Positions 21,341-32,589 of a stretch of 64,000 nt of DNA are shown here, piece after piece. Position 1 is the stretch's first letter. The number at the start of each line of letters is the position of its first letter. The notes under the pieces were generated by a model, which had not been told where the DNA came from, ran no database searches, and saw only the letters and a list, made by a program, of their open reading frames with translations. The stretch is taken from positions 1 to 64,000 of the forward strand of contig JAAEAF010002679.1 in assembly GCA_011037195.1 (NCBI GenBank), written 5' to 3'. Source of the stretch: Triatoma infestans. Lineage: Eukaryota > Arthropoda > Insecta > Hemiptera > Reduviidae. A program made the position numbers and the translations under genes.

Positions 21341-21394
21341 GTTGCACATCCGGGATAACCGATTTCCTGCAAAAGTTAGAATTATAGTAATATA

Positions 21395-21620
21395 TATTTT
21401 ATAGAATACGTGGATGGGTCCGCAATGCTGGATAACATCTGGTATTTTATCCGTCGTAGCATGCATATTTATAGTTTTTCTGCACGGTTTCGGATTTTCG
21501 TCCATCATCAGAGAAAATTCACGAATTTCGTGTAGTGAGTTCACTTCAATTTAATGTTTCTGTTACATTCACACATATTGGTTGTGTATATGTATTGTAA
21601 TGTGTACACCTTTGGGAGAA
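21395..21620 (-). mobile_element. PLE3 terminal fragment with hammerhead-like motif
   Basis: The minus strand holds stem I TTTTCT/AGAAAA, core CTGATGA (21511-21505), an extra T, stem II GGA...TCC, GAAAC, then CCGTGC where the intact form would be CCGGTC. The U16.1-equivalent is therefore changed and cleavage is unlikely. The neighbouring CATGCTACGACGGATAAAAT and GGACCCATCCACGTATTC repeat at 12040-12155 and 19285-19470. Confidence 0.55.
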
Positions 21621-22254
21621 ATGATTAAAAAAAAAATATATAAATTAGGATTTTTATAATTATAAGTAAAGTATATTAGTAGAGAAACATTTAATATTGG
21701 TTGTTACTTATTACAATTTCAAGATTGGGTTTTTACGAAGGTTGGGTGAAACAATGAGGGACAGTTAGAAAGGTAGAATACCTTTAGTACAATAAAAGGG
21801 AATTTCCCTTCCTTTCTCTCTTGAATAGTGGGAGGAGGGAGGGATTATATATATGTAGTGCCTCAAATAGGGAGGATCAAATTTTTGTGGTTCAGGAAAG
21901 AGTGCTGGTTGTTGATTGATATATGTGATTAAAGTGCTGCAACACTTTTAATTGTCAAGATATCATAATTGTTACCTAGTATTATTATTATTATTTAAAG
22001 AATGAGATTTTGATATGACAGATTGATGATTTTGATCATGTAGACTGTATTTATTTTTGAATTGCATATTATATTTCTTTTTATGTTTATTCGTTTACTT
22101 ATTTTATTATCCCTCATAGATTCAGGTAAACACAGACCTCAAGAAATCCCTTTTGAAAAGATTCCAAACTATAATTATAATAATGAATTATTAATTCACA
22201 TATTTAATTTGATTTAATTTACCCCCCAATAAAAATCTTATTATTTACGATAGT
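21621..22254. other. AT-rich noncoding stretch
   Basis: No gene or repeat recognised. Confidence 0.45.
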
Positions 22255-22305
22255 ATACGTATCGTCGCATGTTATGTCGGATAAAATACCAGATATATTT
22301 TATAC
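22255..22305 (+). repeat. Short PLE3 end fragment
   Basis: GCATGTTATGTCGGATAAAATACCAGAT matches the plus-strand end piece at 12100-12130 except for a few changes. Confidence 0.4.
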
Positions 22306-22309
22306 GTGC

Positions 22310-23370
22310 CAAAAAAAACTGTTAATTACAATGAACATTACTTCAGAAGGAAAGAGCTAATTAGAATCTTTCAAAAGTCAATTTTCCTGGACAAAATGAT
22401 TCAATTATAAAGGATTGGCTTTTTGAGGAAATCCATCATAGCAACGTCGTCGTCAAATCCATATTGCTGGCGCCAGCCGCTTCAAAGCTGTTGTTTTCAT
22501 AAGAGCATTTCAATGCGCATTAAACTCATCCCTCATTCCCACCTGAAGAGATGAATGGGTTACGGATAAAAAGTTAGTCTAAAATCAACCTCCAAGTGTC
22601 CTAAATCAACATACAAAGAAGGCAAATACACTCTCAACTAGGAATTAACCAGCCTGGGAACAAGTATTCAAAAACTTATAAACTCAACCAGGCGTCTGCA
22701 ATATAACTCTCAAAAATTTACATCATAAATAAACAACTTCCAAGAAGTAATAAACTATTTTCACTCAGCTCTCTGTCGAAAGCTCATTTACAGGCCAGCG
22801 AGTTCTCTGCAAGTTGGCCAAACAGTATCGTTATAATAGTCAAGAGTACTAATTAGCTACACTCCTCATCAAGCTGAATCCATCAGCCGCTCTTGATCAT
22901 CACTCTTCGTTCGACCATTCTAACTTCTCGCAATATTCTATCTCCTCTAACAGTTAAATTAGACATTTCTTTATACAAGTATCAGTAGAATGTACAATTC
23001 ATTTATTAACGCCTAACAACTTGCTACCATTATATAACTTTATGTGTGTATGAGTTAGTATGGAAATTTAAAGAAAATCGTTACGAATTGTTTGCGAGAA
23101 AATTGTAAAACTAAAAAAATTAAAAATTCAGTAAAGTCGCACACTTAAGGTTATTTCTTATTATCCAGTGATATCTAAAAACAATATCAATATCAAGGTT
23201 CTGCAAGTTTTGTTTTTGAGTAATTTTATTCACCCTTCTACCGCGCACACACAGATCACAGATCATTCGTTACAAACATTTTTTTTTTTTTATAATTTTT
23301 TTTGTATATAATACATGCTTTAGTCAACCTATAACTCAATTTCGAAAATGACACAATTGAATCGGCACAA
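22310..23370 (+). mobile_element. Divergent HINE copy J, split by an LTR-B insertion
   Basis: The left part (22310-22423) carries CTTTCAAAAGTCAATTTTCC and GGACAAAATGATTC. The right part (about 22966-23370) carries TATGTGTGTATGAGTTAGTA, TTTAAAGAAAATCGTTACG and AACTCAATTTCGAAAATGAC. Other copies have these blocks next to each other, so the ~540-bp segment between them is a later insertion. Confidence 0.5.
22424..22965 (+). mobile_element. LTR-B copy inserted in a HINE
   Basis: Starts TGAGGAAATCC and ends AAATTAGACA. Flanks TTTT and TTTC agree in three of four bases. It shares TATAACTCTCAAA, a TTTCACTCAGCTCTCTGTCG block and CATCACTCTTCGTTCGACCA with the copy at 25402-26069. It is probably a solo LTR. 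Confidence 0.5.
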
Positions 23371-23585
23371 AGATTTTCTATATACTAGATGTACTAACTA
23401 CAAATATAAATGGATAGATAGAATTTTTATTTACAAGTTATTTAGATATAATATATACAAACTTGGGAAACAGTAGTACAAATGCACATAGCATTACACA
23501 CTCCAGCGAGCTTAACTGTAGACAAAGTTTAATTAATTACAATTATCTGGGAAAAAGAAAAGAAAAACCCAATGACATTATGAAA
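23371..23585. other. Noncoding stretch left of the Jockey-like LINE
   Basis: May include the 3' untranslated part of the LINE on its right; no tail or target duplication recognised. Confidence 0.4.
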
Positions 23586-23587
23586 AA

Positions 23588-24545
23588 TTAGCTTCTAAGG
23601 ATGTTTTTGTAACGCTTGTGCCTATAATCAAGTGTCATGTCGTAACTGGCTATGGACCGGCAGAGAGGGTTTCGGTGAACAGTGATGTTAGTCAGAAGTT
23701 TTGTTAGTTGTTTTTTTATGTAGTCAGTAATTGTGGATGTGTCAGTTAGTTCGTGAAGATGTGATATACTTGTGTAGCGGGGCCTTAGCCAAACGAAGGA
23801 ATTTATTTTGGACAATTTGGAGTTTGGAAAGGTTGCTCTTACATATAAAGCTCCAAGCTGAACAGGCATAAGTGAGCATCGGATGGATTATAACTTTATA
23901 GAGGATTAATTTGTTTTTTGTGGACAATTTGGAGTCGCGGGAGAGACGTGGAAAGAGGAGTCTAATGGCTGTCTTACCAGCCATATTTCTGGTTTTTTAT
24001 GTGTGCAGTGAAGTTAAGTCTGCGGTCCATTGTCACGCTGACCAGGTATTGTAGTACTGTTGACTGTAATATTATGATTAATGTACGGTCTACGTTTAGT
24101 AAATAGAATAGTTTCAGTCTTTTTGTGGTTGATCTGTACATTCCATTTGTTGAAGTATTTTGCCAGTTTAGTCAGTGCATTAGTAAGTCTGTTAGAGATT
24201 GTGTCAATTCTCCAGAAAGTGGCATGTATGGCCACATCGTCAGTGTATAGGGCGAGGTTAATATTGTCAGGTTTTGGAATGGAGTTTATGAAGGTATTAA
24301 ACAAAGCGGGACCTAGCATAGAACCTTGAGGGACTCCAACAAGTATGGAATAAGGAACTGATAAGGTAGAGTTAATGCAGTCTTAAGATTTTCTATTTTC
24401 GAGATATGAGGAGACTAATTTAATGAGATAGAGAGGGAATTTATATTCAATTAAGCGAAACAGGAGTCCAGTGTGCCAGACGGTGTCAAATGCCTTTTCG
24501 ATGTGAATTAGTACCATTCTTGTATGTTTCTTATAATGGAAGTTC
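23588..24545 (-). pseudogene. Jockey-like LINE reverse transcriptase remnant
   Basis: Minus-strand translation gives, in order, VLIHIEKAFDTVWHTG (motif A, with the first aspartate changed to histidine), FRLIEYKFPLYLIKLVSSYL, LVGVPQGSMLGPALFN (motif B), NLALYTDDVAIHATF (YTDD where YADD is usual), NKWNVQINHKKTETILF, and LILYKVIIHPMLTYACSAWS with KLQIVQNKFLRLA. This order and the YVTPALLYG-like thumb block are typical of Jockey-clade ORF2 proteins, which reverse transcribe their own RNA at a nicked target. The frame shifts several times (pieces 24319-24014, 23984-23742, 23869-23588), the motif A residue is lost and the endonuclease domain is absent, so it is dead. Confidence 0.85.
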
Positions 24546-24599
24546 TCTGTAATACTGCCTACTATTCTACAGAGTTGCAGTTCGGTTGATAAGTGAGGT

Positions 24600-25400
24600 C
24601 ATATAAATGGACTGACTATAACTTCGAATTGTGACAATTTTCGAGAAAGTTTATTTAAGGGCATTCGAAGCAACTTTGATGTATGGTTTACTTAGAAATG
24701 CCACGATTCTATCAACAACAACATCAAGGCCAATATTTATTCAAAATTGCAATTTTTTAAAAAATTTATCCATTGAAATGTGATTATTACATTCAATTTT
24801 TGTTTTTTGTTTTCGTGAATCAATAAATTCAGATTTACTTAAATAATTTCTGCTGATGAGGATTGTGTGTTGCCTCAAAAGCAGTTTCTCTTCTTAATGA
24901 TGTAAACAAAGATATGCAAATATTATAAATGTGCAAACAGGTGGAATTTTAGAGCTTAGTAACAAGCCATTCTGAGCCAATTATCTATATAATAAAACAT
25001 TTTGAATATATTTCTTTTCATTATATTTCTTTCATAGCAAGTGAGTTTATTTTATTTTATTTTTTATCAATTTTTTTTTTTGCTACAATTTGTACAGAAT
25101 ATCTATTTTTATTATTAAATATTAAATAATTTATTTTCTTTTTGAATACTTACATTACAACCATATATTTCAATTTAGAATGTATGTTTAACCCATTTAT
25201 TTGTAATTTATGTAATGCATTTTGCAATCATTTCATTAATTTAATAAAATTTATAACGCATTAGTAATGTTACTTTTGTTTAAGCGTATCTACTTAATCA
25301 TATACAAAGTGACTAAACGGTAGGAGTGGAAATTTTTATGTACGTATGTAAAGGTTACTGGTTAAAAATCTATTGATGTTATATTGGGATCAATTCTCTG
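24600..25400. other. AT-rich noncoding stretch
   Basis: No gene or repeat recognised. Confidence 0.5.
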
Positions 25401-25401
25401 T

Positions 25402-26069
25402 TGAGGAAATTTGTTAGACACAATGTTTTTGCCCAGCTTCATCAAGCGCACTGATATCGCGCCTCTAGGCACACTCTAAACTGCGCATTACCCTCTTTGT
25501 TAAGGCATCACAAATGGGTTACAATTGGGAAAAATGGGCTACAACTTTGGCAGCCAAAGCTTTCTCTATAGGCTGACTCATAGTCCCCACTAAGAGGTAA
25601 AAGAAACCAGTATAAAAGCGAGAAATCTACGGGGTTTAAGGAGTAACAAGATCAACTTTGAAGAGTTAGTTAATTGCAATATAACATTGGAAGCTTTAAA
25701 GTTGCATGAACAATCTTGAAAAGGTTAACATTGAAGAAGTCTACCAAGAAATAAGTAACCATCATTCGAAAGCTTACAGTGATTCGACAGTATAACTCTC
25801 AAAGTTTCAAACTTTTTTTTAAGAAGCAATCATCTATTTCCACTCACTCTTTGTCCAAAGCAACATTATATGCCAGAGTTTTCACATTAATTAATCAATT
25901 ATTAGAACAAGCTAGTGTTTTAAGTAGCATTATCGCTTTTGATGCGATTCACATCCAGCTAACTTAACCATACTACGTCACGAATCCAGCCAACTTAACC
26001 AATATCATCATTCTTCGCTCGGACACATTATCTTCTATTTACTCTTTCACCTAGTAGTTCGTTAAAACA
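25402..26069 (+). mobile_element. LTR-B copy with TATA box
   Basis: Starts TGAGGAAATTTG and ends GTTAAAACA. CCAGTATAAAAGCGAG at about 25609-25624 is a core-promoter TATA box; GATCAACTTTGAAGAG follows about 35 bp later and recurs in the copy at 44815-45262. No matching flanks were found, so the ends are uncertain. Confidence 0.5.
25612..25619 (+). promoter_or_regulatory. TATA box of LTR-B
   Basis: TATAAAAG, at the same relative place as ATAAAAAG in the minus-strand copy near 45118. Confidence 0.45.
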
Positions 26070-26439
26070 TAAACTGTTTGAACAGCGTCAATCTGTATGT
26101 TTGTTTTAATTATTCATCAACTTTATTGTTGCTATCACTACAATATTATATACCATATTAAATATAAACTGTTCAAAACGGTTGAACTATCAAATCCAGT
26201 TCAAAGAATACGCAATCACGTACCTGCAAAGAACCCTTCAAAAATGAGTTTTTCTAGAAGGAAGGTTTCACAAAAATTGATAGGCATTTATTAGTACAGT
26301 TAGAATAGCAAATCTAAATGCTATCTGAATCTAATATACGATTCTATCAGCTACAATATTAAGGGCAATATTTACTAGTAGTTGACCTACTCTCGAGAAG
26401 ATCGCAAAAAAAATTAAACAGAAATCAATACATTCGACA

Positions 26440-26770
26440 TATGATTCTTCTTCTTCGTCTTCTTCTTTTTGGTACTACAATTCTGCTGTAGGACCTAAAC
26501 CTCATCAAGGAGTATCTGCCACTATGTCTGCTTGTTGCTTTGGCGCGCCACCTTCCCACACCTGCCCCAGCGGAGATCGTCTTTCATATCATCCAATGAT
26601 CTTAAGCGAGGTCGTTCTCTAACTAAGCCTGCTTCCCATACATTAATTTTCTGGGACATCCTCTCCACATGTCCAAGCCACCACAGTCTTCCTTCTTTAC
26701 AACAGAGACTATGTAGTTCTTCGTTTAAGCGGATTCTCCGCTCTCCATTCTTACAAACAGGATCATAGGT
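26440..26770 (-). pseudogene. LINE C-terminal remnant (WLGHVERM type)
   Basis: The minus strand translates as LCCKEGRLWWLGHVERMSQK, then VWEAGLVREEPRLRSLDDMK and DDLRWGRCG, with frame changes. The order 'LWWLGHVERM ... WEA ... R ... D(V/M)K(E/D)DL' is the C-terminal end of many RTE-like or related LINE reverse transcriptases. Nothing upstream of this tail survives. The plus-strand frame over the same bases is a shadow. Confidence 0.6.
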
Positions 26771-26789
26771 TCATGGAGTTTAACTAAGA

Positions 26790-26960
26790 TATTAGTTATG
26801 GTAATGGTACCTAAGCGGCATAACAAGTTTGAATGTGTACCTACGTTTTTTTTAGAGATAATTATTCATATATCAGCATTTATTTCTGGTGAAAACTCAA
26901 TTTCGAAACATAAAATTTATAACGATCGCCATACTTCTTCTTCAAGCAGTGAGAGAAAGC
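26790..26960 (+). repeat. HINE 3' end fragment
   Basis: CATTTATTTCTGGTGAAAAC, CTCAATTTCGAAACATAAAA, then CATACTTCTTCTTCAAGCAG and TGAGAGAAAGC, a decayed HINE 3' hairpin. Confidence 0.5.
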
Positions 26961-27079
26961 AATAATGATGTGATTAAAATGTTTATTTCACTTTTCATTA
27001 CTATTCTAAGAGGAAGAATTGCGATTATTAAAAATTTTCGAATTTAAGATGCGATGTTTAGAGAAAAAAATGATTTTCT

Positions 27080-28440
27080 TTTATTTTTCTCTTAGGATCC
27101 GAATCATTAAGATTCGTGAGGATCCGAAGAACCTAGTTACTCGCTACTTAGGCCAGACTAGGGAGGGAGATTCTATATATATAATTTAGTTTGGTATTTA
27201 ATCTAAATTTAAATTTGCCGCCAACAGGGTACAATAATTTTATTTCTGCACTACCTTGATAATAATTAACTAATTTATTAGGCAGTGTCCTAAGAATAGA
27301 GAGAGGATAACCTATGCTTTTTCTCCTCTCTCAGTCGCTAAGCAATACTCGGAGGAGTTAGTCGCTATCTAAGATTCGCTTGAATCAGTCGCTATTTTAA
27401 CCTCGTTTTGGGTATGTCGCAGTATAAGCCAGTTCGGTTGCCCTTAATTGTGAAAACCCAAGTTTATTACTTCTGGTTTTCCTGGGTAGTGTTTAAGCGG
27501 GTCCTTTTGTCGAGTAAGTGGCTCCAATCTCTCCTGGCCTGCTAGAGCTCACTCTGAAGTCACATGGTTGCTACTTCCAGTTTCCTGCCACGCCACTTCT
27601 GGGAGCCCGTTTAATTACTATCTACAAATCATCAGCCAAGCAGCAGTGTATGGATCAAGACTCAACAGTTACAAGAACATAAGATTTATTTCTTTATTCC
27701 TATTTCTTGTCTCTCCTTGTCCCCGATATGGGCTAAGGACACGCGGGCGTGCCTAGCACTGGTAACCAGGATTCTGCGTTTTAAGGTAAGCGCCATTCCT
27801 TCGGCTGTTGAAAATAATAAATAATATTTGCTCCTCATTTTTAAATTTAATTTGTATATTTATTTTTGTCCATATAATTAAATATTTTAATTTACCACTT
27901 TGCTCATCCATTATATCATATTATACACAGTCCACTCAATATTTTCACTCTTCAATTTATATTTTCGCTGTTTTCTATTAATCAGAAGCCACCCGAGGTA
28001 TCTCACCTCAATTTATATTATTATCTTTCCTGTATTTACTGTACAGAGCCTATCAGAGGTTGAGATAATAGGGGGCAAAAGGAACTCACTTTTATTTTTA
28101 TTTTATTTTATATTTCCTGTTATTCACTAAAAAATATTTACACAGGCGAACATCGTCTATAAAAGAACAGTCTTCCACACCAGTCAGCAAACAACAATCT
28201 ACTTATTTTCTAATTACTCAGCCAGTCTGTCTCTCTCTTTATTGTTCTCTCGCTACCTTATTTTCTAACGTCCATTAACAGTATAAAGACCTCGCAGTTT
28301 GTGTCACTACTTTATTATACAGTGTTCAGCACATCTACTAGTTTATTATATCTTCTTCATCATTCCTAAATTCATTCTCTCCAGTCATCTCCTTCTCACA
28401 TCCATTCGTCTCTGTGAGAGTGTGCTTGGAGGGTAGGTCA
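27080..28440. other. Unassigned repeat-like region
   Basis: The block CTCGCTACTTAGGCCAGACT (27150-27169) recurs at 61360-61379, so part of this region is dispersed. A TATAAAAGAACAG at about 28158-28170 followed by CACACCAGTCAGC resembles an LTR promoter. I found no terminal repeats and no coding sequence. Confidence 0.4.
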
Positions 28441-29530
28441 GCAAAACTTAAAAATAATCCACAAAATACGAGACTGGTTGTAAAAGGTGCAGGAAGTTAT
28501 CAGGCATGTTTTCTGCAGCACCAAGAGAGAAAAATAAACTGGGGAGAAATTTTCTCAGAATTCAGACTTAATGGAGAAATCTGAAAAAAAAAATTCTTTC
28601 TCTTCGAATTTTTCAGTTATTTTTTTTTATCTCAAAAAAGTTTTGAATTCTCTGAGCTTTGAGCTGCTGCTTTTGGAAACTGTGGTATAGTTTCTCTCAT
28701 GGATATGCTTTTTACTAATATTTTGAAAACAACTTCAAATATCCCAATACAATAATTATGTATTAAATTATTTTTAAAGGTAGATAAAGTCAAGCTTGAA
28801 AATTTAAAATTATTTACTGAAGCAATTGAATAGTGAACGTTCTCTATTAATGAAATAACTGATGCATGTTTCTTTTTTTTTTAAATGACCTTTTTAACTC
28901 CCCCGCCCGCCCCTTAAAAGTTCGTTTTCAATTTATACACATGGTTGCACTTTTTTATTATTTAATTTAATTGCTTTCTGTGAAAACGCATTTTATAATA
29001 ATTTTTGTGTGTCATTGTTAACACTGCAGAAAAAGTTTATTTTTTTTATTTTTTTTTTTTTAAGCTGGTTTATCATATATTTTTATTTTCCTCTATGTTA
29101 ATTAAATGGAGGTTAAAAAAAAAAAAAAATTCTCTATTCTAATTTGTGGTTGGGGTGACCCATGTCGTTATGACAGGTGGCTAATTTATTCTATAGAAAA
29201 TTATTTAAATTATTCTAGTTTTTTCAGCCAGCTTTTTTTTTTTTTTTTTTTTTTTACTGAACTTGAATGAAATACTACACCCTGGTACAGAGTGCAGATA
29301 TTCGCAATTGATTTCTCAACTGAACTTTACTTATTTATGCACTTAGTTAAAAGATTGTTGCAATAAAAAATAAATAAATAAATTCAACATAAACAGTTGC
29401 AACTAGAAGTTACAGGTTGTAGTTGATGATATTGACACTTAAAAGCAAAAACAAAAACAAAAATTGCGACAAAGTTGCCAAAATTGAATTTCATTATGTA
29501 ATCATAATTTTGTCTTACAGATAAAAAAGT
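28441..29530. other. AT-rich noncoding stretch
   Basis: Contains long T-runs (29039-29061, 29230-29255) and A-runs. No gene or repeat recognised. Confidence 0.5.
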
Positions 29531-29605
29531 GGAATATTGCGATCGTGTCAAATTTTCGAAACTATGTTTTCACCGGAAATAAATGTTTTGAGCCCCCCCC
29601 TTTCA
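29531..29605 (-). repeat. HINE 3' end fragment, inverted
   Basis: GATCGTGTCAAATTTTCG, ACTATGTTTTCACCGG and AATAAATGTTTTGAGCCCCC match the minus-strand 3' end of HINE copies D and E. Confidence 0.6.
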
Positions 29606-29626
29606 TTACAAAAAAAAAAAAAAAAT

Positions 29627-30395
29627 ATCTGAAGTGAAACACTCACACAACTTTCTCTTACTCCAATTCTGAAAATTGTAACAGACAAATTTTATAGTTT
29701 GAGTACCAAATTATTAATGAAATTCATCGAAAACTAAGAAACTGTTCATTTAAAGCGCACTTCCGGTTTACTAGTTTTCTTGAAGCTCGGAATTTCGGCC
29801 ACCTATTTATTTCTAATTAATTTTGTTTAAGTGGAAAAACACAACCCTACCTCACCATTAAAAGTGTGTTTTAAATAAAAGTTGTAGATCTTCGTGTGTT
29901 TAGTGTACATACGTAGTCTCAAGGAAATCGCCTGAGCCATTTGCTGAGAATATCGCGAAAAAGTGAAAAAATCATAGGCACTTTCGGTCATCCGATTTTT
30001 TTCAAACTCGGAATTTCAACAACATATTTAATTCTAATTAACATTATTTAGATGACAGAATTGTCTAATAAACTGAAATAGCACTTTACATACAAACCTA
30101 ACCCCACCCCTCTCCCAAAAGTGCCCTTAAATGAATTTTCTCGGAGAAATGTTTCAAATAAAAGCTGTAGCTCTTTGATCTGTAGTAGATATTACAAAGT
30201 TTAAAGAAAATCGTCGGAGCCAGTTTTGAGAAAATCGCAAAAAAGGTAAAAAAAAAACAACTAGTAAAGCGGTACTTCCGGTATAGGAATTTTGGCAGAT
30301 AACACACTGTCAGATCCCATGGGGTGACCTAAACGGAATATCAAGTTTCAACTTCCTACTGTTTTTCGTTTTTTAGCTATGCTGTTCACATACGT

Positions 30396-30427
<32 letters not shown>

Positions 30428-30555
30428 CATTTGCTAAAAACCACTTTTTTGGACTCAAGGGACCTCAAAACGGATATTTCCGGTGAAAACTCGATATCGA
30501 AAATTTGACACGATTACAATACTTCCTCTTACTAGGAGTAAGAGAAAGTAAAAAA
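29627..30555 (+). mobile_element. HINE copy C (long form)
   Basis: Starts TCTGAAGTGAAACACTCACA after an A-run and ends at the perfect hairpin ACTTCCTCTTACTAGGAGTAAGAGAAAGT followed by poly(A). It has the 5' subterminal ACTTTCTCTTACTCC, both internal modules and a TACA/CA microsatellite at about 30392-30423. Confidence 0.75.
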
Positions 30556-30799
30556 AAAGTAAAAAATGCTTCGAGCGAATGGTGTTTGTGTGTGTGTGTA
30601 TATATCTAAGAAACGGAAAACTGCATTTAGCTCAGCTTTTCTACTCTATTTAGATATCGCCAGTGCATCTGACATAAAGGCATCGATCAAAATCCCCCTT
30701 AACGGAAATGCCACACTGTATTCATTGTTTTTGTATTTGTTTTTACACTTCATTCATATAATGCCTAACTAGTTTCTTAAAACTTCGTATACTAACTAC

Positions 30800-30965
30800 A
30801 CCGACGTACCTACGATAGCTGAGTAGTTAATAACGTGGACTGCAAAGTTGATGTCCATCATAGTACTGGGTTCGACTCCCTATTTTGGCCTTGGATTTTA
30901 TTTGATGTATAATATGAGCAGTTGATACCTTTGGCTTCAGGGGCGGGCAACCTCGACATTTGTCT
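30800..30965 (+). mobile_element. SINE with tRNA-like head (family SINE3)
   Basis: ACGATAGCTGAGTAGTTAAT (box A-like) and ACTGGGTTCGACTCCC (box B-like), 60 bp apart, followed by a non-tRNA body. Only one copy in the window; its 3' end is unclear. Confidence 0.5.
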
Positions 30966-31678
30966 GGGGCGCCAAAATTTAGCGGTGCCATTTTGGCTGT
31001 AAGTGTGAGAAAAATATTCTCACATGTATTAAATATTCAATTAAATAGAAAATTTCACATATCGATTTTTTTTCCGTTTCTCTAAAAATTTACAGTGCGT
31101 AGCATAAATACTTATATTGTTCATGTCTCAAAGTTAAAAATCTTTACACTATTATTGAAAAATTAACGCAGACTTTTGTAAAGGGCGATGCTTGAACTTG
31201 TTTGAACATGTATATACTTCTCTGAACAGAATAGCATTACCACGGGAGCAGCGTAGCACTGCTTCAGCTTGTCTATGATTTGATTAAAAAAATATATACA
31301 TATTCTTAAGGGGCGGCAATTTGTCTTTTTGTCCTGGGCGACTTAACCGCTAGAGCGGGCGCTGCTCTATCACACCTGATCGGTTATTACACTTAATCGG
31401 AGATTTACGAGATTTTCGCATGTTACAAACATTTTTCCAAAAAAATGAATTTCTAGGAGTTTCTAAAGAAAGCGCAAACGTAACGCTTTCCTTTAAAATG
31501 CAACATCAATACAATATAGTGCTAAGCAAGCGCGATCTCTGAAGCGGGTTAAAAACTACAATTAATACTAAGTAATATTTAGGTTACATGTTTTCAGATT
31601 TGTGATCTTCTCACACAGTCTCACTGCGAACAAGTATTTTTATCATGTCAACTTAAAGGTAATATGGGGAAATCTGTG
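30966..31678. other. Noncoding stretch
   Basis: No gene or repeat recognised. TCTGGGGCGCCAAAATT (30962-30980) may belong to the preceding SINE. Confidence 0.45.
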
Positions 31679-31680
31679 TA

Positions 31681-32583
31681 CGAGGCATATCCAGTAAGTA
31701 AGTGTACTGAATTTTTATAGGTTACAAAAATTTTTATTTGAACAAAAAAATTACATGGTTACATTAGTACAGATGTAAGCTATTTTTCGACATAGTCACC
31801 ATTCCTCTCAATGCAGGTGGTGAACCGGGGTATTAATTTTTTGATGCCTTCCTCGAAGTAATTTCCCGCCAACACCTTCGTCCACTTCTCCACCTCCCCT
31901 TCACCACCTCGTCGGTTGAAAACCTTTTTTCACACATGTGCAGCTTCAGGGAGGTAAAGAGATAGTAATCTGAAGTTGCTAGGAATGGTTCAGGACATCC
32001 CATTTAAACGAGGCAAGCACTTCGTTCGTGGCGTTGGCCGTGTATGGTCTGGCATTGTCGAGCAGCAGGCAGCATGCCTCTCCTTTTGTTCTGAATCGCC
32101 CTCCGCAATTTTTTTAGGGTCGCACAGTATCTTGCAGAGTTGATGGTATCCTCTTGAGGCATATATTCAATTAAAATTATGCCGTGACAGTCCCAAAACA
32201 CGGATGCCATGATTTTCTTGGCTGAAATTGTGGTTCTGAACTTTTTGGCGGAGGATGAAGAGGTATGACGCCACTGTTGAGATTGCCTTTTGGTTTCAGG
32301 TGTGTAACCCAAGTTTCATCTCCAGAATGATGGAGCGGAGAAATTCATCTCCATGGAGTTTGTAGTGTCTCAAAAACTCTTGCCCGACCTTGAATATTTC
32401 ACACTTGGCGGGAGATTGGATTGACATTTTTCGCGAAACGTATTGTCGCGTCGACAGTTCTCAACGTACTGACCTCGAACCGGTCTCGTTGCGGAGGGGA
32501 GGAATCAGGCTACACGACATGTCGGAAACAAAATCCCTTCGGCCATGAGAGCCTCAGTACACTTACTTATTAGACATGCCTCG
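31681..32583 (-). mobile_element. mariner element, 903 bp, internally deleted
   Basis: Inverted ends: left CGAGGCATATCCAGTAAGTA (31681 on) and right, reversed, CGAGGCATGTCTAATAAGTA (to 32583). Both continue AGTGTACTGA. TA dinucleotides flank both ends (31679-31680, 32584-32585), the mariner target duplication. Full-length mariners are about 1.3 kb, so some 0.4 kb is missing, mainly the DNA-binding N-terminal part. Confidence 0.85.
31827..32400 (-). pseudogene. mariner transposase remnant
   Basis: Cuts and pastes the element using a DD34D catalytic triad. On the minus strand I can read GDEFLRSII and SGDETWVTHLKP (first aspartate), then the open frame 32312-32004 with ASVFWDCHGIILIEYMP (second aspartate) and, in another frame, LLLDNARPYTANATN (third aspartate), and finally VEKWTKVLAGNYFEEG and RNGDYVEK at the C terminus (about 31827). 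At least three frameshifts separate these pieces and the N-terminal helix-turn-helix region is not present. All three catalytic aspartates are still encoded, but no working protein can be made. Confidence 0.8.
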
Positions 32584-32589
32584 TATATC

